Shown here: piece after piece, positions 1 to 8,293 of the stretch | How positions within the stretch are numbered: the stretch's first letter is position 1 | How the letters are laid out: each line of letters opens with the position of its first letter | Made by a program: the position numbers and the translations under genes | The notes under the pieces: model-generated | Told to the model about the DNA's origin: nothing | The model's input: the letters and a program-made list of their open reading frames with translations, nothing else | Databases searched by the model: none | NCBI RefSeq assembly: GCF_016741775.1 | Contig: NZ_JAERRK010000033.1 | Location: 1 to 54,061 of the forward strand | Direction: 5' to 3' | Length of the DNA stretch: 54,061 nt | Origin: Streptomyces actinomycinicus | Lineage (GTDB): Bacteria; Actinomycetota; Actinomycetes; Streptomycetales; Streptomycetaceae

Positions 1-235
1 CGCGCGGGGGTTGCGCTCCCGCTCCGCGTGAGCGCTGGTGGCTCGCTTCGCTCCCCACTCAATGAGCCTGCTTCGCAGGCTCATTGACGCTCCCTTCGCT
101 GCGCTTCGGGAGCGGGCGTCCCGCGTTGCGGGACGCGGCCGGCCTTCGGCTGTCCTGGTGGCCTCCGCTGCGCTCCAGCCACCGTGACGCTTCGCGCCAT
201 CAGGCGTGCCGCGCTCCGCGCGGCCCGGGCGACGG
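1..235. repeat. Telomere-type palindrome array of a linear replicon
   Basis: At least six short hairpins follow each other with almost no spacer. Clear ones are 13-35 (six-base outer arm GCGCTC), 59-87 (13-bp stem, loop TTC), 88-114 (CGCTCCC arms), 116-136 (9-bp stem GCGTCCCGC, loop GTT), 157-183 (GGTGGC arms) and 208-224 (7-bp stem GCCGCGC, loop TCC). Tight fold-back palindromes with 3-base loops characterise the terminal 3' overhang of Streptomyces chromosomes and linear plasmids. The stretch at 11-35 closely resembles, from memory, palindrome III of the common archetypal telomere, so the first several tens of terminal bases are probably absent. The replicon is read from its left end. Confidence 0.85.
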
Positions 236-700
236 CAGGGCGGGTGGTGGGGTGCTCTCTTCGATTGGCTTCTGCGGGTTTGATGGCTTGATGCCGCGTC
301 GGCGAGATGACAGGCCCTCAGGTGGATGAGGGGCATGGACGCGGGGAAGGCAACTCGGCCTGCTTCAAAATTAATCCTGGATCTAAACTGGATCTAGGGC
401 TCCTCGCCCCCACCGATGACATCCGCGCCGCGTCACTGGAACGTCATCACGATCGCGTCATCTACGACAGTGCACGGTTCGCCATGGCCGGTCGTATGCG
501 TGGCGCCCCGCCGCAGGCGGCGCGGAGGGAACGCCACGAACACGTCGCCAGGCTACCCCGGCAGCCGGACGAGGAACCGCAGAACAGGCGTACGGGGCAC
601 GGTGGTCGGCCAACGCTCGCCAGCCGAACTGCGGATGACATCGCCGCGAAGCCAGGCGGATCCGGCCCCGGCGGTTCCCGGTCGGCTCATACTGAGGCGT
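236..700. other. Subtelomeric non-coding stretch with a small direct repeat
   Basis: No convincing gene is seen. Reading frames here are arginine-rich GC artefacts. A local AT-rich patch at 366-396 contains CTGGATCTA twice (377-385 and 388-396), spaced 11 bases apart. That is about one helical turn and could suit a dimeric DNA-binding protein. Confidence 0.5.
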
Positions 701-1306
701 ATGTCGATCGACGGAACCGCGGCCCACCGCACCCGTGCCGGAACACTTCCTCCGCTCGTCGAGCGCGCTGTCTCGGCCGCGCGAGGGCACGGCTTCGCCC
801 ACTCCTGCCGACCCGAGCAAGGCCGACTGCTGCAGTTGCTGGCAGGCGGAGCCCGCCGGCGCATCGCCGAAACCGGCACAGAATGCGGGGTGGGCCTCGC
901 CTGGCTGGCCGACGGGGCAGGACCCGGCGTCGAACTCCTCAGCGTGGAGCAGGATCCCGCGCGGGCGAAGGTGGCGGCCGACGTCTTCGCCGATGTGCCG
1001 CAGGTGCGGGTGCTGTGCGCGGACTGGACCGAGATCTACGCCCACGCGCCCTACGATCTACTCGTCCTCGACGGCGGCGGTCAGGCCAAGGGGAACGGCG
1101 CGGCCGACCCCGAACGGCTGCTGGAGCCCGGCGGCGTCCTCGTCGTCGACGACTTCACACCCTCTCGCACGTGGCCGCCCTCATACGCCGGACGCACCGA
1201 CACCGCCCGGTTGCACTGGCTGGCACATCCGGCCCTGCACACCGTAGACCTGCCGCTGGCGGCCGACCTCAGCGCGGTGGTCGCCGTCCGGCGCACCAAC
1301 CTGTGA
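701..1306 (+). CDS. SAM-dependent methyltransferase (O-methyltransferase-like)
   Basis: This 201-residue protein has the class I methyltransferase core. The glycine-rich SAM loop is at residues 55-68 (IAETGTECGVGLAW), the acidic ribose-contacting position follows strand 2 (SVEQDP, 81-86), and strands 4-5 carry LLVLDGGG and GGVLVVDDF. It probably methylates a small molecule or an O/N acceptor in the cytoplasm; the substrate is unknown. The ATG at 701 is chosen because upstream sequence in the same frame is low-complexity and the conserved fold starts just after it. A ribosome site is weak (GAGG at 694). It is the first recognisable intact gene inboard of the telomere. Confidence 0.7.
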   Translation: MSIDGTAAHRTRAGTLPPLVERAVSAARGHGFAHSCRPEQGRLLQLLAGGARRRIAETGTECGVGLAWLADGAGPGVELLSVEQDPARAKVAADVFADVPQVRVLCADWTEIYAHAPYDLLVLDGGGQAKGNGAADPERLLEPGGVLVVDDFTPSRTWPPSYAGRTDTARLHWLAHPALHTVDLPLAADLSAVVAVRRTNL

Positions 1307-1410
1307 AACGTCGAATCGCCCTACTCATCGCCGAGTTGGTCACTATCGTGGTTCCCGCTCCGAGTACCGCCACGGCACCGGTCCGCTGAGCAGAGGCAAG
1401 CATGGCGTGC

Positions 1411-1585
1411 ACCATCTGAGACCTCGTGCACGAACAGGCCGACCGGACTCCGCGGGTGCTGCCGCCATCGGTGAACGCGTCTGCTCCGACCAGCAGTTCG
1501 CCGAGCCGGCCGCCGTACTGTCGGAGTCGATCAGCGGGCACGCACCCCCGGGTTCCCTGGTCGCCGTCGACACGGACGACCCGTT
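1411..1585 (+). pseudogene. NRPS adenylation-domain fragment
   Basis: Reading the plus strand gives DLVHEQADRTP, the usual opening of an adenylation domain. After a frameshift near 1455 it continues as GERVCSDQQFAEPAAVL and PPGSLVAVDTDDP, the next conserved strands. A stop lies directly before DLVHEQ. Only about 60 residues of a ~500-residue domain remain and the frame is broken. The fragment is fused head-on to minus-strand NRPS debris at about 1590, so this is a rearrangement scar. Confidence 0.6.
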
Positions 1586-1589
1586 GAGC

Positions 1590-1985
1590 GCCCATGGTGC
1601 CGTCGTGGTGCCCGGAGCCGAACTGCTCGGCGAGCCAGAGCCGCTCCTGCGCGTGGGACAGCGGTGCCGATCCCCTTGCGGACGGCGAGAACTCCACTGC
1701 GGCGGCGCGCTGGGGCGTCTGTGCGGCGGACGCTCCGTGCAGCGCGAGCAGCCCGGCCACGGTCGGGTGCTCGGCCAGCTCGCACATCGGGAACCGGACG
1801 CCGAATTCCCTCGCCAGTTCCCGCTGCAATACCACGAGCAGGATGAAGTTGCGGCCCGCCTCGAAAAAGCTCTCCTTGTCGGAGGACGGACCGATCTCCG
1901 GCACCGCCCGCACTGCCCGCCACGCCTGTACGATCCCGTACCCGCCGGCCGCGGAGGCGCTGTCCGCCCGGCTGCTCATCGTCAT
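1590..1985 (-). pseudogene. NRPS carrier-condensation fragment with mutated carrier serine
   Basis: From a possible ATG at 1985 (GAGAAGGA upstream) the minus strand reads a carrier domain: FFEAGRNFILLVVLQREL, then FGVRFPMCELAEHPTVAGL. Next comes APLSHAQERLWLAEQF, the start of a condensation domain, after which homology stops. The phosphopantetheine-accepting serine in the usual GG(N/H)S motif is replaced by phenylalanine (TTC where TCC is expected) and the second glycine by arginine, so it could not be loaded. A decayed NRPS gene is the likely source. Confidence 0.6.
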
Positions 1986-2017
1986 GGTCCTTCTCCCCGC
2001 CCGGTCCCCGGCCCTGC

Positions 2018-2340
2018 TCACCCCTGGCCCGGGGGCGCCGTCGCCGGCCAGGGCGCCAGCAGCCCCCGGGCGAGCCCGGTCGGCGGTGCGCCGTCCCGCC
2101 GTTCCGTCGCCGCGCGTACGGCGGCGCGTGCCGCAGCTTCCACGCCGGGCAGTGCCGCCAGCCGGCCCGCCAGCTCACGGACGCTGGGCGCGGCCACGAA
2201 GTCGGACATGTCCACGGGGACGTCGAGCGCCTTCCGCAGCAGCGCCAGTACACGGGCCGCGCCGAGGGAGTCGCCGCCCTGGTCGTAGAAGGAGGTTCCG
2301 GGTGCCACCGGCCGCCGCAGCACCGCGGTGTCCTTGAAGC
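2018..2340 (-). pseudogene. NRPS carrier-domain fragment with intact serine
   Basis: The frame reads VLRRPVAPGTSFYDQGGDSL, then VRELAGRLAALPGVE: a peptidyl carrier domain with its serine (GGDSL) intact. The first helix and everything upstream are missing beyond about 2340, so no start codon can be assigned. Its TGA overlaps a GTG at 2021 that opens into the next carrier fragment, which suggests two consecutive coupled NRPS genes on the minus strand before truncation. It is probably not expressed as a functional protein. Confidence 0.55.
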
Positions 2341-2454
2341 AGCGGGCCTGCCGCCGCTCCCGGGTCGAGGCGGGGGTAGGACCTGCCCGGCCTCTGGCCA
2401 GGAGCGGGGCCCTGGCGCCAGGAGTCGCCGATCTGCGCAGACAGCGCTCAAGTG

Positions 2455-2721
2455 TCAGCTCTTCGGGGTGTACCAGGGCACCAGGCGCAGCAGGAGGTCG
2501 AGGGTAGTGCGGGCGGCCGTGCGGGTGGTGGCGGTGGGGGCGAAGACCGCGGCAAGGGCGAGCGTGGCGGTGAGAGCGCCCAGTACGGCCGCGAGGATGA
2601 CCAGGAGGCGCACCAGGTGGCCGGGGTGGTGCAGGCCGGCCGTGATGGCGCCGGTCAGGAGCACGGTGGTGAGGGCGGTGGCCGCTTGGGTGCGGACGCG
2701 GGAAGGGTGACGTGAGGTCAT
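2455..2721 (-). CDS. Small membrane protein
   Basis: An 88-residue protein with two hydrophobic segments, about residues 12-32 (ALTTVLLTGAITAG) and 36-62 (LVRLLVILAAVLGALTATLA), followed by a basic tail. AGGAA lies about ten bases before the ATG. It is transcribed divergently from the MerR-like gene at 2821, with a 99-base shared control region. The family is not recognised; a small two-helix inner-membrane protein is the most that can be said. Confidence 0.6.
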   Translation of the reverse strand: MTSRHPSRVRTQAATALTTVLLTGAITAGLHHPGHLVRLLVILAAVLGALTATLALAAVFAPTATTRTAARTTLDLLLRLVPWYTPKS

Positions 2722-2820
2722 TGTCGGTTTGGTTCCTCGGAGTTGACGTGCTGCCGGTGCTGTCGCAGACCAGTGAGCCAGAGACGGAACCCCGCAAAAA
2801 AGGCACTTCTCGGGGTTCTA

Positions 2821-4020
2821 ATGGCGGGCATGACACGAGGAACTGCGAGCCCTGCGGATCAACGGGTGATCCGTGCACTTGCCGCGCGGGATCTGACGGT
2901 GACGGCAAGCCAGCTGGAGAGCTGGCGGCGGACGGGGCTGCTGCCCCGGCACCGGCGCCGGGGGCTCGGGCGGGGCCGGGGATCGGTCGTCGACGCGGTC
3001 GATCCGCTGGTGGTCGAGAGCGCGGCGGCGCTGGCCCGGCATCTACGGCAGGGACGTGACCGGCGGCTGGCCGTGCTGGAGTGGTTCGCCGAGGCCGGCA
3101 CACCGCAGACGGCGCCGGGGACGGTCCCGATGCCGGAGCCGCCGGTGGCAGCCGTGCGCGAGGCCCTGGTGTGGGTGCTACAACGCTCGGCGTCGCAGCG
3201 GCTGGTGGAGTTCGTGCGCAGCGCGGCCGGAGCGGGCGAGGAAGGACAGGACGCACTGTACGCGGCCGCCGGCCGGCTCATGGGGCCATACCGCGGGCGG
3301 GCAAACCCCGCCCTGGTGCGCGCAGCACTCGAAGCCGGCGGGGACGTGCCGGCCGAGGCCGAGGGGCCGGATGGCAGGAGCATGTTGCATGTAGCCGCCG
3401 CGATCGGCCTGGGAGCGCAGGAGGTCGGGGCGGACGCCCTGGCCGAAGCGTTCGCCGCGTTCGGCATGTTCGGGCTGACAGCTGACGACTGGGCGCAGAT
3501 GCTGGGTGCCGCGGAGCGCGGCGAGGGACCCGAGGTGGACTGGGGCCTGCTCCAGCAGAACGCGGACATGGTGGCTCAGGTGCAGCGGGCGAGTGACGAG
3601 GAGCTGGTGCGCGCACGAGAGGTGCTGGTCGGCCTGCGTGTGTTCTACGCGCTGTACGTGCTGCACGGACTGCTCCTGCCGGACACCCCGGCCCAGGCCG
3701 CGCTGCGGCAGCGGATCGACGAGTGGGGCATGTTCCCGTTCCTGGACCACGTCATCGTCATCAACCCCTCCCCCAGGCAGTTCGCCGAGTCCCTCACGGT
3801 CTTCCTCGAGCCGTTCTTCGACAACCTGTACGAGACGCTGATGGACCAGTTCGCGCGGGACCCGGACATCTTCAGCATCCCCGGCGACGACACGGGGGCC
3901 GTCGGCTTCGGGGAGAGGTGGATGCGCTCCATGGAGGAGCTGACCAACGGTCGCCGGCAGGCGGCGAGCGGCGGCGCAGACCACGACCCTGTTGAAGGGG
4001 CGTGGGTGCAGACCGGATGA
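2821..4020 (+). CDS. MerR-like helix-turn-helix protein of unknown function
   Basis: A 399-residue soluble protein. Residues ~25-45 (LTVTASQLESWRRTGLLP) resemble the winged-helix opening of MerR-type regulators, followed by a basic stretch RHRRRGLGRGRG. The remainder is mostly alpha-helical with no recognised enzyme motif. ATG at 2821 or 2830 are both possible; the second leaves a purine-rich GGCGGGC just before it. It lies opposite a divergent small membrane protein gene. Its coding pattern is clean to the TGA at 4020. A regulator with a large C-terminal sensing region is plausible but unproved. Confidence 0.6.
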   Translation: MAGMTRGTASPADQRVIRALAARDLTVTASQLESWRRTGLLPRHRRRGLGRGRGSVVDAVDPLVVESAAALARHLRQGRDRRLAVLEWFAEAGTPQTAPGTVPMPEPPVAAVREALVWVLQRSASQRLVEFVRSAAGAGEEGQDALYAAAGRLMGPYRGRANPALVRAALEAGGDVPAEAEGPDGRSMLHVAAAIGLGAQEVGADALAEAFAAFGMFGLTADDWAQMLGAAERGEGPEVDWGLLQQNADMVAQVQRASDEELVRAREVLVGLRVFYALYVLHGLLLPDTPAQAALRQRIDEWGMFPFLDHVIVINPSPRQFAESLTVFLEPFFDNLYETLMDQFARDPDIFSIPGDDTGAVGFGERWMRSMEELTNGRRQAASGGADHDPVEGAWVQTG

Positions 4021-5000
4021 CCTGACCCTGCCGCAGCCTCTGTGATAGCGGCTGCGTGCCTTCTCGTGGATGGGTGCAGCACGACTGGTGGGCGCGATCC
4101 GGGCGGGTGATTCCTCCCGCCGGGGAGGGTCCGCAACGCGGCGGCCGGCTTCGGGTGCCGGGTGCCGGGCGCCGGGATGGAGACCACGAGGTGCTGCCGT
4201 GATCACCTGCGTGGCTACCGCCGCATGTACGTGAAGTCAGCTGGCGTCGGCTTCAGAGTGGTGGCGCGGTGCTCGGGTACCGGCGGCGAGACGGCCGTTC
4301 GGGCGCTGGGCGTTGCCCACGGGCTGCCTCCCTCATCCCTGCCGGCGCGTTCGTCCTCCGTCTGTCACCGTGCCGGCAACGCGCTGCGACTTGTGTACCG
4401 CCGCTCCACTCTAGGGCAACGGGTGTTGCGCGTCTGTGCAGGTCAGAGGGGGTTTAACGCATTTTCGGGCAGCACGAAATCATGGGAACCAGTGGCCGTT
4501 GCTGCCTCGGAGAACGACTCGGGAGGCGTTTTCGGGTCCGCCGACACATGGTCCCGACGGACGCTCAGGAGCGTGGTTCACACGACGGGGGCGCTTCACC
4601 GCCAGTCAGACATGGGCAGTTGACGGTCATCTCATGGAGGTGCTTGGCGCGCCTGCGACAGGCATCCCGTCGAGGCGGGTGTCCCCATGGCTTGCGGTAC
4701 CCGTCCCGCGACCTGCCTGCGTCTGAGCAGGCGATACGTCGGGCACCACCGGCTGCAGCGAAGTGGCCGGCAGCGCGCGCAATGGTTGCGGGGCGACAGC
4801 TGTCGTAAAGCTGTCTGCCTAATGATGATTGCCCGGTAATGATTTCGCGGCGGCAGGCGCGCGGCAAATCGCCGACTAATGCTGATTTGGATTGCCGAGT
4901 CAACATGCAGCCGGATCGGTTTTGCATCATTGGGTAAATCAATGACTGCGGGCCGCAAAGTCGGGGAGTCAGCTTTGGTCGCCAATTCGTTTTGGAGACG
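4021..5000. other. Intergenic stretch, no gene supported
   Basis: About 1 kb in which no frame has Streptomyces-like codon usage, a ribosome site or recognisable homology. Parts (4790-4960) are less GC-rich than their surroundings, which would suit old foreign or decayed DNA. Confidence 0.5.
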
Positions 5001-5020
5001 TGCTAACGTATCGGTTAGCA
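5001..5020. promoter_or_regulatory. Operator-like palindrome TGCTAAC-N6-GTTAGCA
   Basis: Perfect 7-bp inverted repeat with a 6-base spacer in a locally AT-richer region, of the size bound by TetR/LacI-type dimers. No regulator gene of that kind is adjacent. Confidence 0.45.
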
Positions 5021-5086
5021 GTCCACACATGGGTGTGGGCCTCGCACCTTGGAATCCGTCGAGGCCCACAATGGCACGACGTGGAC
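5021..5086. other. Nested inverted repeats, possible structured RNA
   Basis: An outer pair GTCCAC (5021-5026) / GTGGAC (5081-5086) encloses an inner perfect 11-bp pair TGTGGGCCTCG (5034-5044) / CGAGGCCCACA (5060-5070). Together they can form one branched stem. It lies directly downstream of the terminator of the small minus-strand gene, so it could be a separate small RNA, an attenuator or a protein-binding element. Confidence 0.4.
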
Positions 5087-5087
5087 T

Positions 5088-5121
5088 GAGGGCCCCTCCC
5101 GTTGCCGCGGGATGGGCCCTC
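5088..5121 (-). terminator. Hairpin terminator of the 48-residue gene
   Basis: GAGGGCCC (5088-5095) pairs with GGGCCCTC (5114-5121), with a further CCCG/CGGG core. It begins 17 bases after the stop of the minus-strand gene. There is no clear U run, which is usual for Streptomyces terminators. Confidence 0.55.
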
Positions 5122-5137
5122 CCCACTTCTCCGCAGC

Positions 5138-5284
5138 TCAGTCCGTCAGTTCGTCCACCACGCGCAGCGCGTAGTAGACGACCCGCAGGACAGTGGCCAC
5201 GGGCCGCATGCGGGCGATGACCCGCCGGATGCGGCGAAGCAGCTTGGTCCTCGCCGGCCTGCCCTGGGGAGCAGGCTCGGACAT
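5138..5284 (-). CDS. 48-residue basic/amphipathic small protein
   Basis: The minus strand reads MSEPAPQGRPARTKLLRRIR, then a helix with spaced valines and leucines, ending VVDELTD. Support is unusually good for so short a gene: a near-perfect GGGAGGT ribosome site eight bases before the ATG, a hairpin terminator 17 bases after the TGA, and inverted repeats in the upstream region. The N-terminal third is strongly basic and the middle (VATVLRVVYYALRVV) could form one amphipathic or short membrane helix. The family is not recognised. A membrane-associated peptide or small regulatory protein is possible. Confidence 0.65.
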   Translation of the reverse strand: MSEPAPQGRPARTKLLRRIRRVIARMRPVATVLRVVYYALRVVDELTD

Positions 5285-5312
5285 GCGTCATTACCTCCCT
5301 TCTGGTATCCGG

Positions 5313-5349
5313 ACCGCCAATCGGCGGTGATCCGTCAGGGAAGGATCAC
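5313..5349. promoter_or_regulatory. Two overlapping inverted repeats upstream of the small gene
   Basis: ACCGCC (5313-5318) / GGCGGT (5323-5328) is followed by GTGATCC (5327-5333) / GGATCAC (5343-5349). They sit 29-65 bases upstream of the start at 5284, where promoter and operator would be expected. Confidence 0.4.
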
Positions 5350-5713
5350 GTTACCGCAGTCCCGCAGTCGAGTTGTTCGCTCGGTGACAGCGCGGGCGGT
5401 CTCACTCCAACAATCCTTCGTAATTTTCCAGGGGCCCCGGGTCGTGGAGCGCCTATTCGAGGTCCTCATTCTCTAGAGGGTTATCTATAGAGTTGCTGGT
5501 CAGCGGGTCGGGGTAATCGGCGGCCCCAGGGTGATCCGGAAGCCGTCCGCGATCGCGAGTGATGTGGGTCACAGTTCTTCCGGTGCTGCTGCGGAGCGGT
5601 CCGGTCCGCGCGGACGCGGTGCTCCGAAGGGCGCCAGCGCTCCGACGCGGGTTGCCCTCCCCCTGTGTGGTGCCGTGTCCGACATCAGCCGAGACGGTCT
5701 ACCGTGTCACGCC

Positions 5714-6541
5714 ATGACGGTCTTGATCATCGGCGGAAGCGGCTTCTTGGGCACCGAGTTGATCCGCAAGGCAGCCATGGCCGGGCGCGCAACGGCCGCG
5801 ACCTACGCGACCAGGCCGGGCACCGCTTCCAACGCCGCCTGGTACCCACTCGACCTGCGGGATCCTGGCGGCGTGGACGCCGTCATGGCAGAAGTCGGCG
5901 CGGATCTCGTCATCAACGCATCGAGCGGCGACGCCGACTGGGCGGTGACGGCGCAGGGGCCTGTCCGGCTGGCGATGGCGGCGGCGAGGTACGGGAGCCG
6001 CCTGGTCCACGTGTCCAGCGACGCGGTGTTCTCCGGCGCCCGAGTTCATTACGACGAGTCGTGCCTGCCTGACCCCGTCACCCCGTACGGTGCGGCAAAG
6101 GCGGCAGCGGAGACCGGAATCCTCCTCGTGCATCCGCAGGCCGTCGTCGCCCGCACGTCGCTGATCGTCGGCGACGGCGGTTCCGTGCACGAGCGCCTCG
6201 TGCACGAACTGGCCGCCGGCACCCGCGAGGGCGTCCTGTTCACCGACGACATCCGCTGCCCGGTGCACGTCGCCGACCTGGCCGCCGCCCTCCTGGAACT
6301 GGCGTCCGGCGACGCGGCCGGCGTCCACCACCTCGCAGGGCCCGACCCTGTGAGCCGTCACGAACTCGGCATCCTCATCGCCAGACGAGACGGCCTGGAC
6401 GCCTCCCGGCTGCCCACGGGCCTGCGCTCCCACAGCACCCTTCCCGGCGCCCTCGACGTACGCCTCGACAGCCGAGCCACCCAGCGGAACCTCCGCACCA
6501 CACTGCGCGGCGCCCACCAGTTCTGCACCACAACAACTTGA
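5714..6541 (+). CDS. NAD(P)-dependent sugar-nucleotide reductase, RmlD-like
   Basis: A 275-residue Rossmann-fold protein of the extended SDR type. The dinucleotide loop is GGSGFLG (residues 7-13), DLVINAS follows at 64-70, and the catalytic pair is Y125-xxx-K129 in PYGAAKAAAE. LVHVSSDAVFSG (97-108) matches the RmlD pattern around the active-site serine/threonine. RmlD reduces dTDP-4-dehydrorhamnose; relatives reduce other NDP-sugars or act as epimerases, so the exact substrate is uncertain. The ATG at 5714 starts directly at the first Rossmann strand; the open frame upstream (from 5531) is not coding-like. No other sugar-nucleotide genes are nearby. Confidence 0.75.
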   Translation: MTVLIIGGSGFLGTELIRKAAMAGRATAATYATRPGTASNAAWYPLDLRDPGGVDAVMAEVGADLVINASSGDADWAVTAQGPVRLAMAAARYGSRLVHVSSDAVFSGARVHYDESCLPDPVTPYGAAKAAAETGILLVHPQAVVARTSLIVGDGGSVHERLVHELAAGTREGVLFTDDIRCPVHVADLAAALLELASGDAAGVHHLAGPDPVSRHELGILIARRDGLDASRLPTGLRSHSTLPGALDVRLDSRATQRNLRTTLRGAHQFCTTTT

Positions 6542-6880
6542 CCGCCCAGCCTGACACCGAGTTGCGGGCCCGGGCCGGGGCGCAGGTGGAGGTAGCCGGG
6601 CAAGGTGGCCGCGTGGACAGGGGGATCCGCCAGGCCTCGGCCTGCGCGCCGGTGAGCTGCGGCCCGAGTTGGGCGCAGGAGGAGCGGTCCGCGGCTGACT
6701 CCGCCGGCCGTGGCTGAGATGCCCGTCGAGGGGCGCGACGAGACACCCGCCACGTGCCAGATCTCCCGGCGCCCGGCGTAGCCGGGTTGAGCACGGCGCA
6801 GCGCTGAGCCGGTATCCGCGCTACGCCTGGAGGCACGGCGCCGGTACGCCATCTGGTGGCCGTGCGGGCTGCGGTCGACG
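6542..6880. other. Intergenic, nothing supported
   Basis: No recognised gene or strong secondary structure. Short open frames on both strands lack ribosome sites and homology. Confidence 0.4.
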
Positions 6881-8050
6881 ATGTCTGGGAGGAACCACAG
6901 ACGGGGGTGGAGCGTGGAACTCGGGGCGTTCTTCAGCAGCGGTGACGGTTGGGCCGAGTCGTGGGTGCTCGACGTCGGGCTGATGGAGTCGCTGCGGTTC
7001 GGGCCTCCGGACGGTCACACCGACCTGGACGTCGCGATCGCGCTGACCCGGCTGCTGTACAACGACTTCGTCTCCTACGGGACCGACGGCCGGGACAGGC
7101 GTTTGAACAACGACACCGTGCCTGTCGTCATCAAGGCCCACCGCGCCGTGATCGAGCGTCTCGCTCTCAGGCCGCCAGCGTGGCCGTTCAGGACATTCGA
7201 CGGCCCGCGCGGTTTCGGTTCGTACTGGCGCGACCACGATATGAGCGGCAGCTGGAAAGCCCGCCGGGACTGCGTGGAGGAGATCCTCGGCCCGACCAGG
7301 GACGCGCTGGAGGAACTGCAGGAGGTGGAGTACGAGAGCCGGTTCCGCAACGGTCCGGCGGGCAGCTTCAAGAACCTGATCTTCGCCGCCGACGGTGAGA
7401 AGCCCGAGATGGTGCTGCGGGACGCGGTGAACAACGACGTGGAGATCGTCCGCAACGCGCACACGTGCCTGGTGTTCACCGATCCGCTGCCCCCGCAGGG
7501 CCTTACCTGGCGGCAGATGGTCGCCTGGTGGAAGAAGAACCACCAGCCGGACACCGATGATAAGACCGCCGCGAGCGGTCTGTATCGGCGTCTGTACCGG
7601 TCGCTGGACTCCGTGCCCGAACAGCTGGTGATGCGCACGTACTGCGCCCGCTACGCCGAGGACGGCGGCTTCGACCTGCCCGCGCTGATCCCGCAGGTCT
7701 ACCTCCACTACGACCCCTACACCCGCCGCAGCGGCAAGCAGTCCGGCGCGCTGCCCCGCCAGCGCATGGACTTCCTGCTCCTGGCCCCGGACCGGGCCCG
7801 CGTCGTCATCGAGGTCGACGGCGTCCAGCACTACGGCCGCCCCAACCCGCCCGACGACAAGGGGCGGATCACGCACACCGCCGCACCGCGGCTGTACGCG
7901 GAGATGGTCGCCGAAGACCGCCGGCTGCGGCTGGCCGGATACGAGATCTACCGCTTCGGCGGCTGGGAACTCACCAAGCCCCACGCCGGACAGCTGGTGC
8001 AGGACTTCTTCACCGAACTCCTCGCCCGGCACCAGAAACCGGCCTTGTAG
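6881..8050 (+). CDS. Protein with C-terminal PD-(D/E)XK/DUF559-like nuclease domain
   Basis: 389 residues. The C-terminal ~100 residues show a restriction-endonuclease-like core: RQRMDFLLL (D297), then VVIEVDGVQHYG (E311, D313), then EDRRLRLAGYEIYRFGGWEL, where a basic helix leads to the strand that packs on the core. This layout is shared by DUF559/Vsr-like nucleases and by several abortive-infection proteins. The N-terminal ~280 residues are not recognised and may sense or bind a partner. No methyltransferase lies beside it, so classical restriction is unlikely. A stand-alone defence effector or repair nuclease is inference. The ATG at 6881 is the first in frame; the downstream GTG at 6913 is an alternative. 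Confidence 0.65.
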   Translation: MSGRNHRRGWSVELGAFFSSGDGWAESWVLDVGLMESLRFGPPDGHTDLDVAIALTRLLYNDFVSYGTDGRDRRLNNDTVPVVIKAHRAVIERLALRPPAWPFRTFDGPRGFGSYWRDHDMSGSWKARRDCVEEILGPTRDALEELQEVEYESRFRNGPAGSFKNLIFAADGEKPEMVLRDAVNNDVEIVRNAHTCLVFTDPLPPQGLTWRQMVAWWKKNHQPDTDDKTAASGLYRRLYRSLDSVPEQLVMRTYCARYAEDGGFDLPALIPQVYLHYDPYTRRSGKQSGALPRQRMDFLLLAPDRARVVIEVDGVQHYGRPNPPDDKGRITHTAAPRLYAEMVAEDRRLRLAGYEIYRFGGWELTKPHAGQLVQDFFTELLARHQKPAL

Positions 8051-8186
8051 ATCGGTGTCATCTCGCTGTGGGGCTGTGCCGTGGAGGCGAAGCTCATTCA
8101 CCCGCTGAGCGGGACCACTGCTGTTCACGGACAGCCGGTGAGAACCGTCGTGCCAGCAGCCCAGGCGCCGGGAGAGGGTATGCGGC

Positions 8187-8213
8187 GGGACCGGTCCGCT
8201 GGGGACCGGTCCC
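8187..8213. repeat. 11-bp inverted repeat of GGACCGGTCC palindromes
   Basis: GGGACCGGTCC (8187-8197) and GGACCGGTCCC (8203-8213) are reverse complements, and each half contains the self-palindrome GGACCGGTCC, giving two candidate dimer sites five bases apart. A further ACCGGT follows at 8215. Confidence 0.5.
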
Positions 8214-8293
8214 GACCGGTACAGGCCCGGTGTCAACGGGTCTGGGGTGTCCCTGCGTTGCTTCGGTTTGCGGCCAGTAGCGTGTCAGGGAGG

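Noticed and set aside
84..329. Plus-strand open frame across the telomere
   Set aside because: It translates palindromic terminal DNA, is Arg/Gly-rich and has no ribosome site.
307..1389. 360-codon plus-strand frame
   Set aside because: Arginine/proline-rich shadow of the methyltransferase gene in another frame.
5531..5713. N-terminal extension of the RmlD-like protein
   Set aside because: The Rossmann strand begins at the ATG at 5714 and the extension lacks coding character.
6821..8236. 471-codon minus-strand frame
   Set aside because: Antisense shadow of the nuclease-like gene; composition typical of GC-rich non-coding frames.
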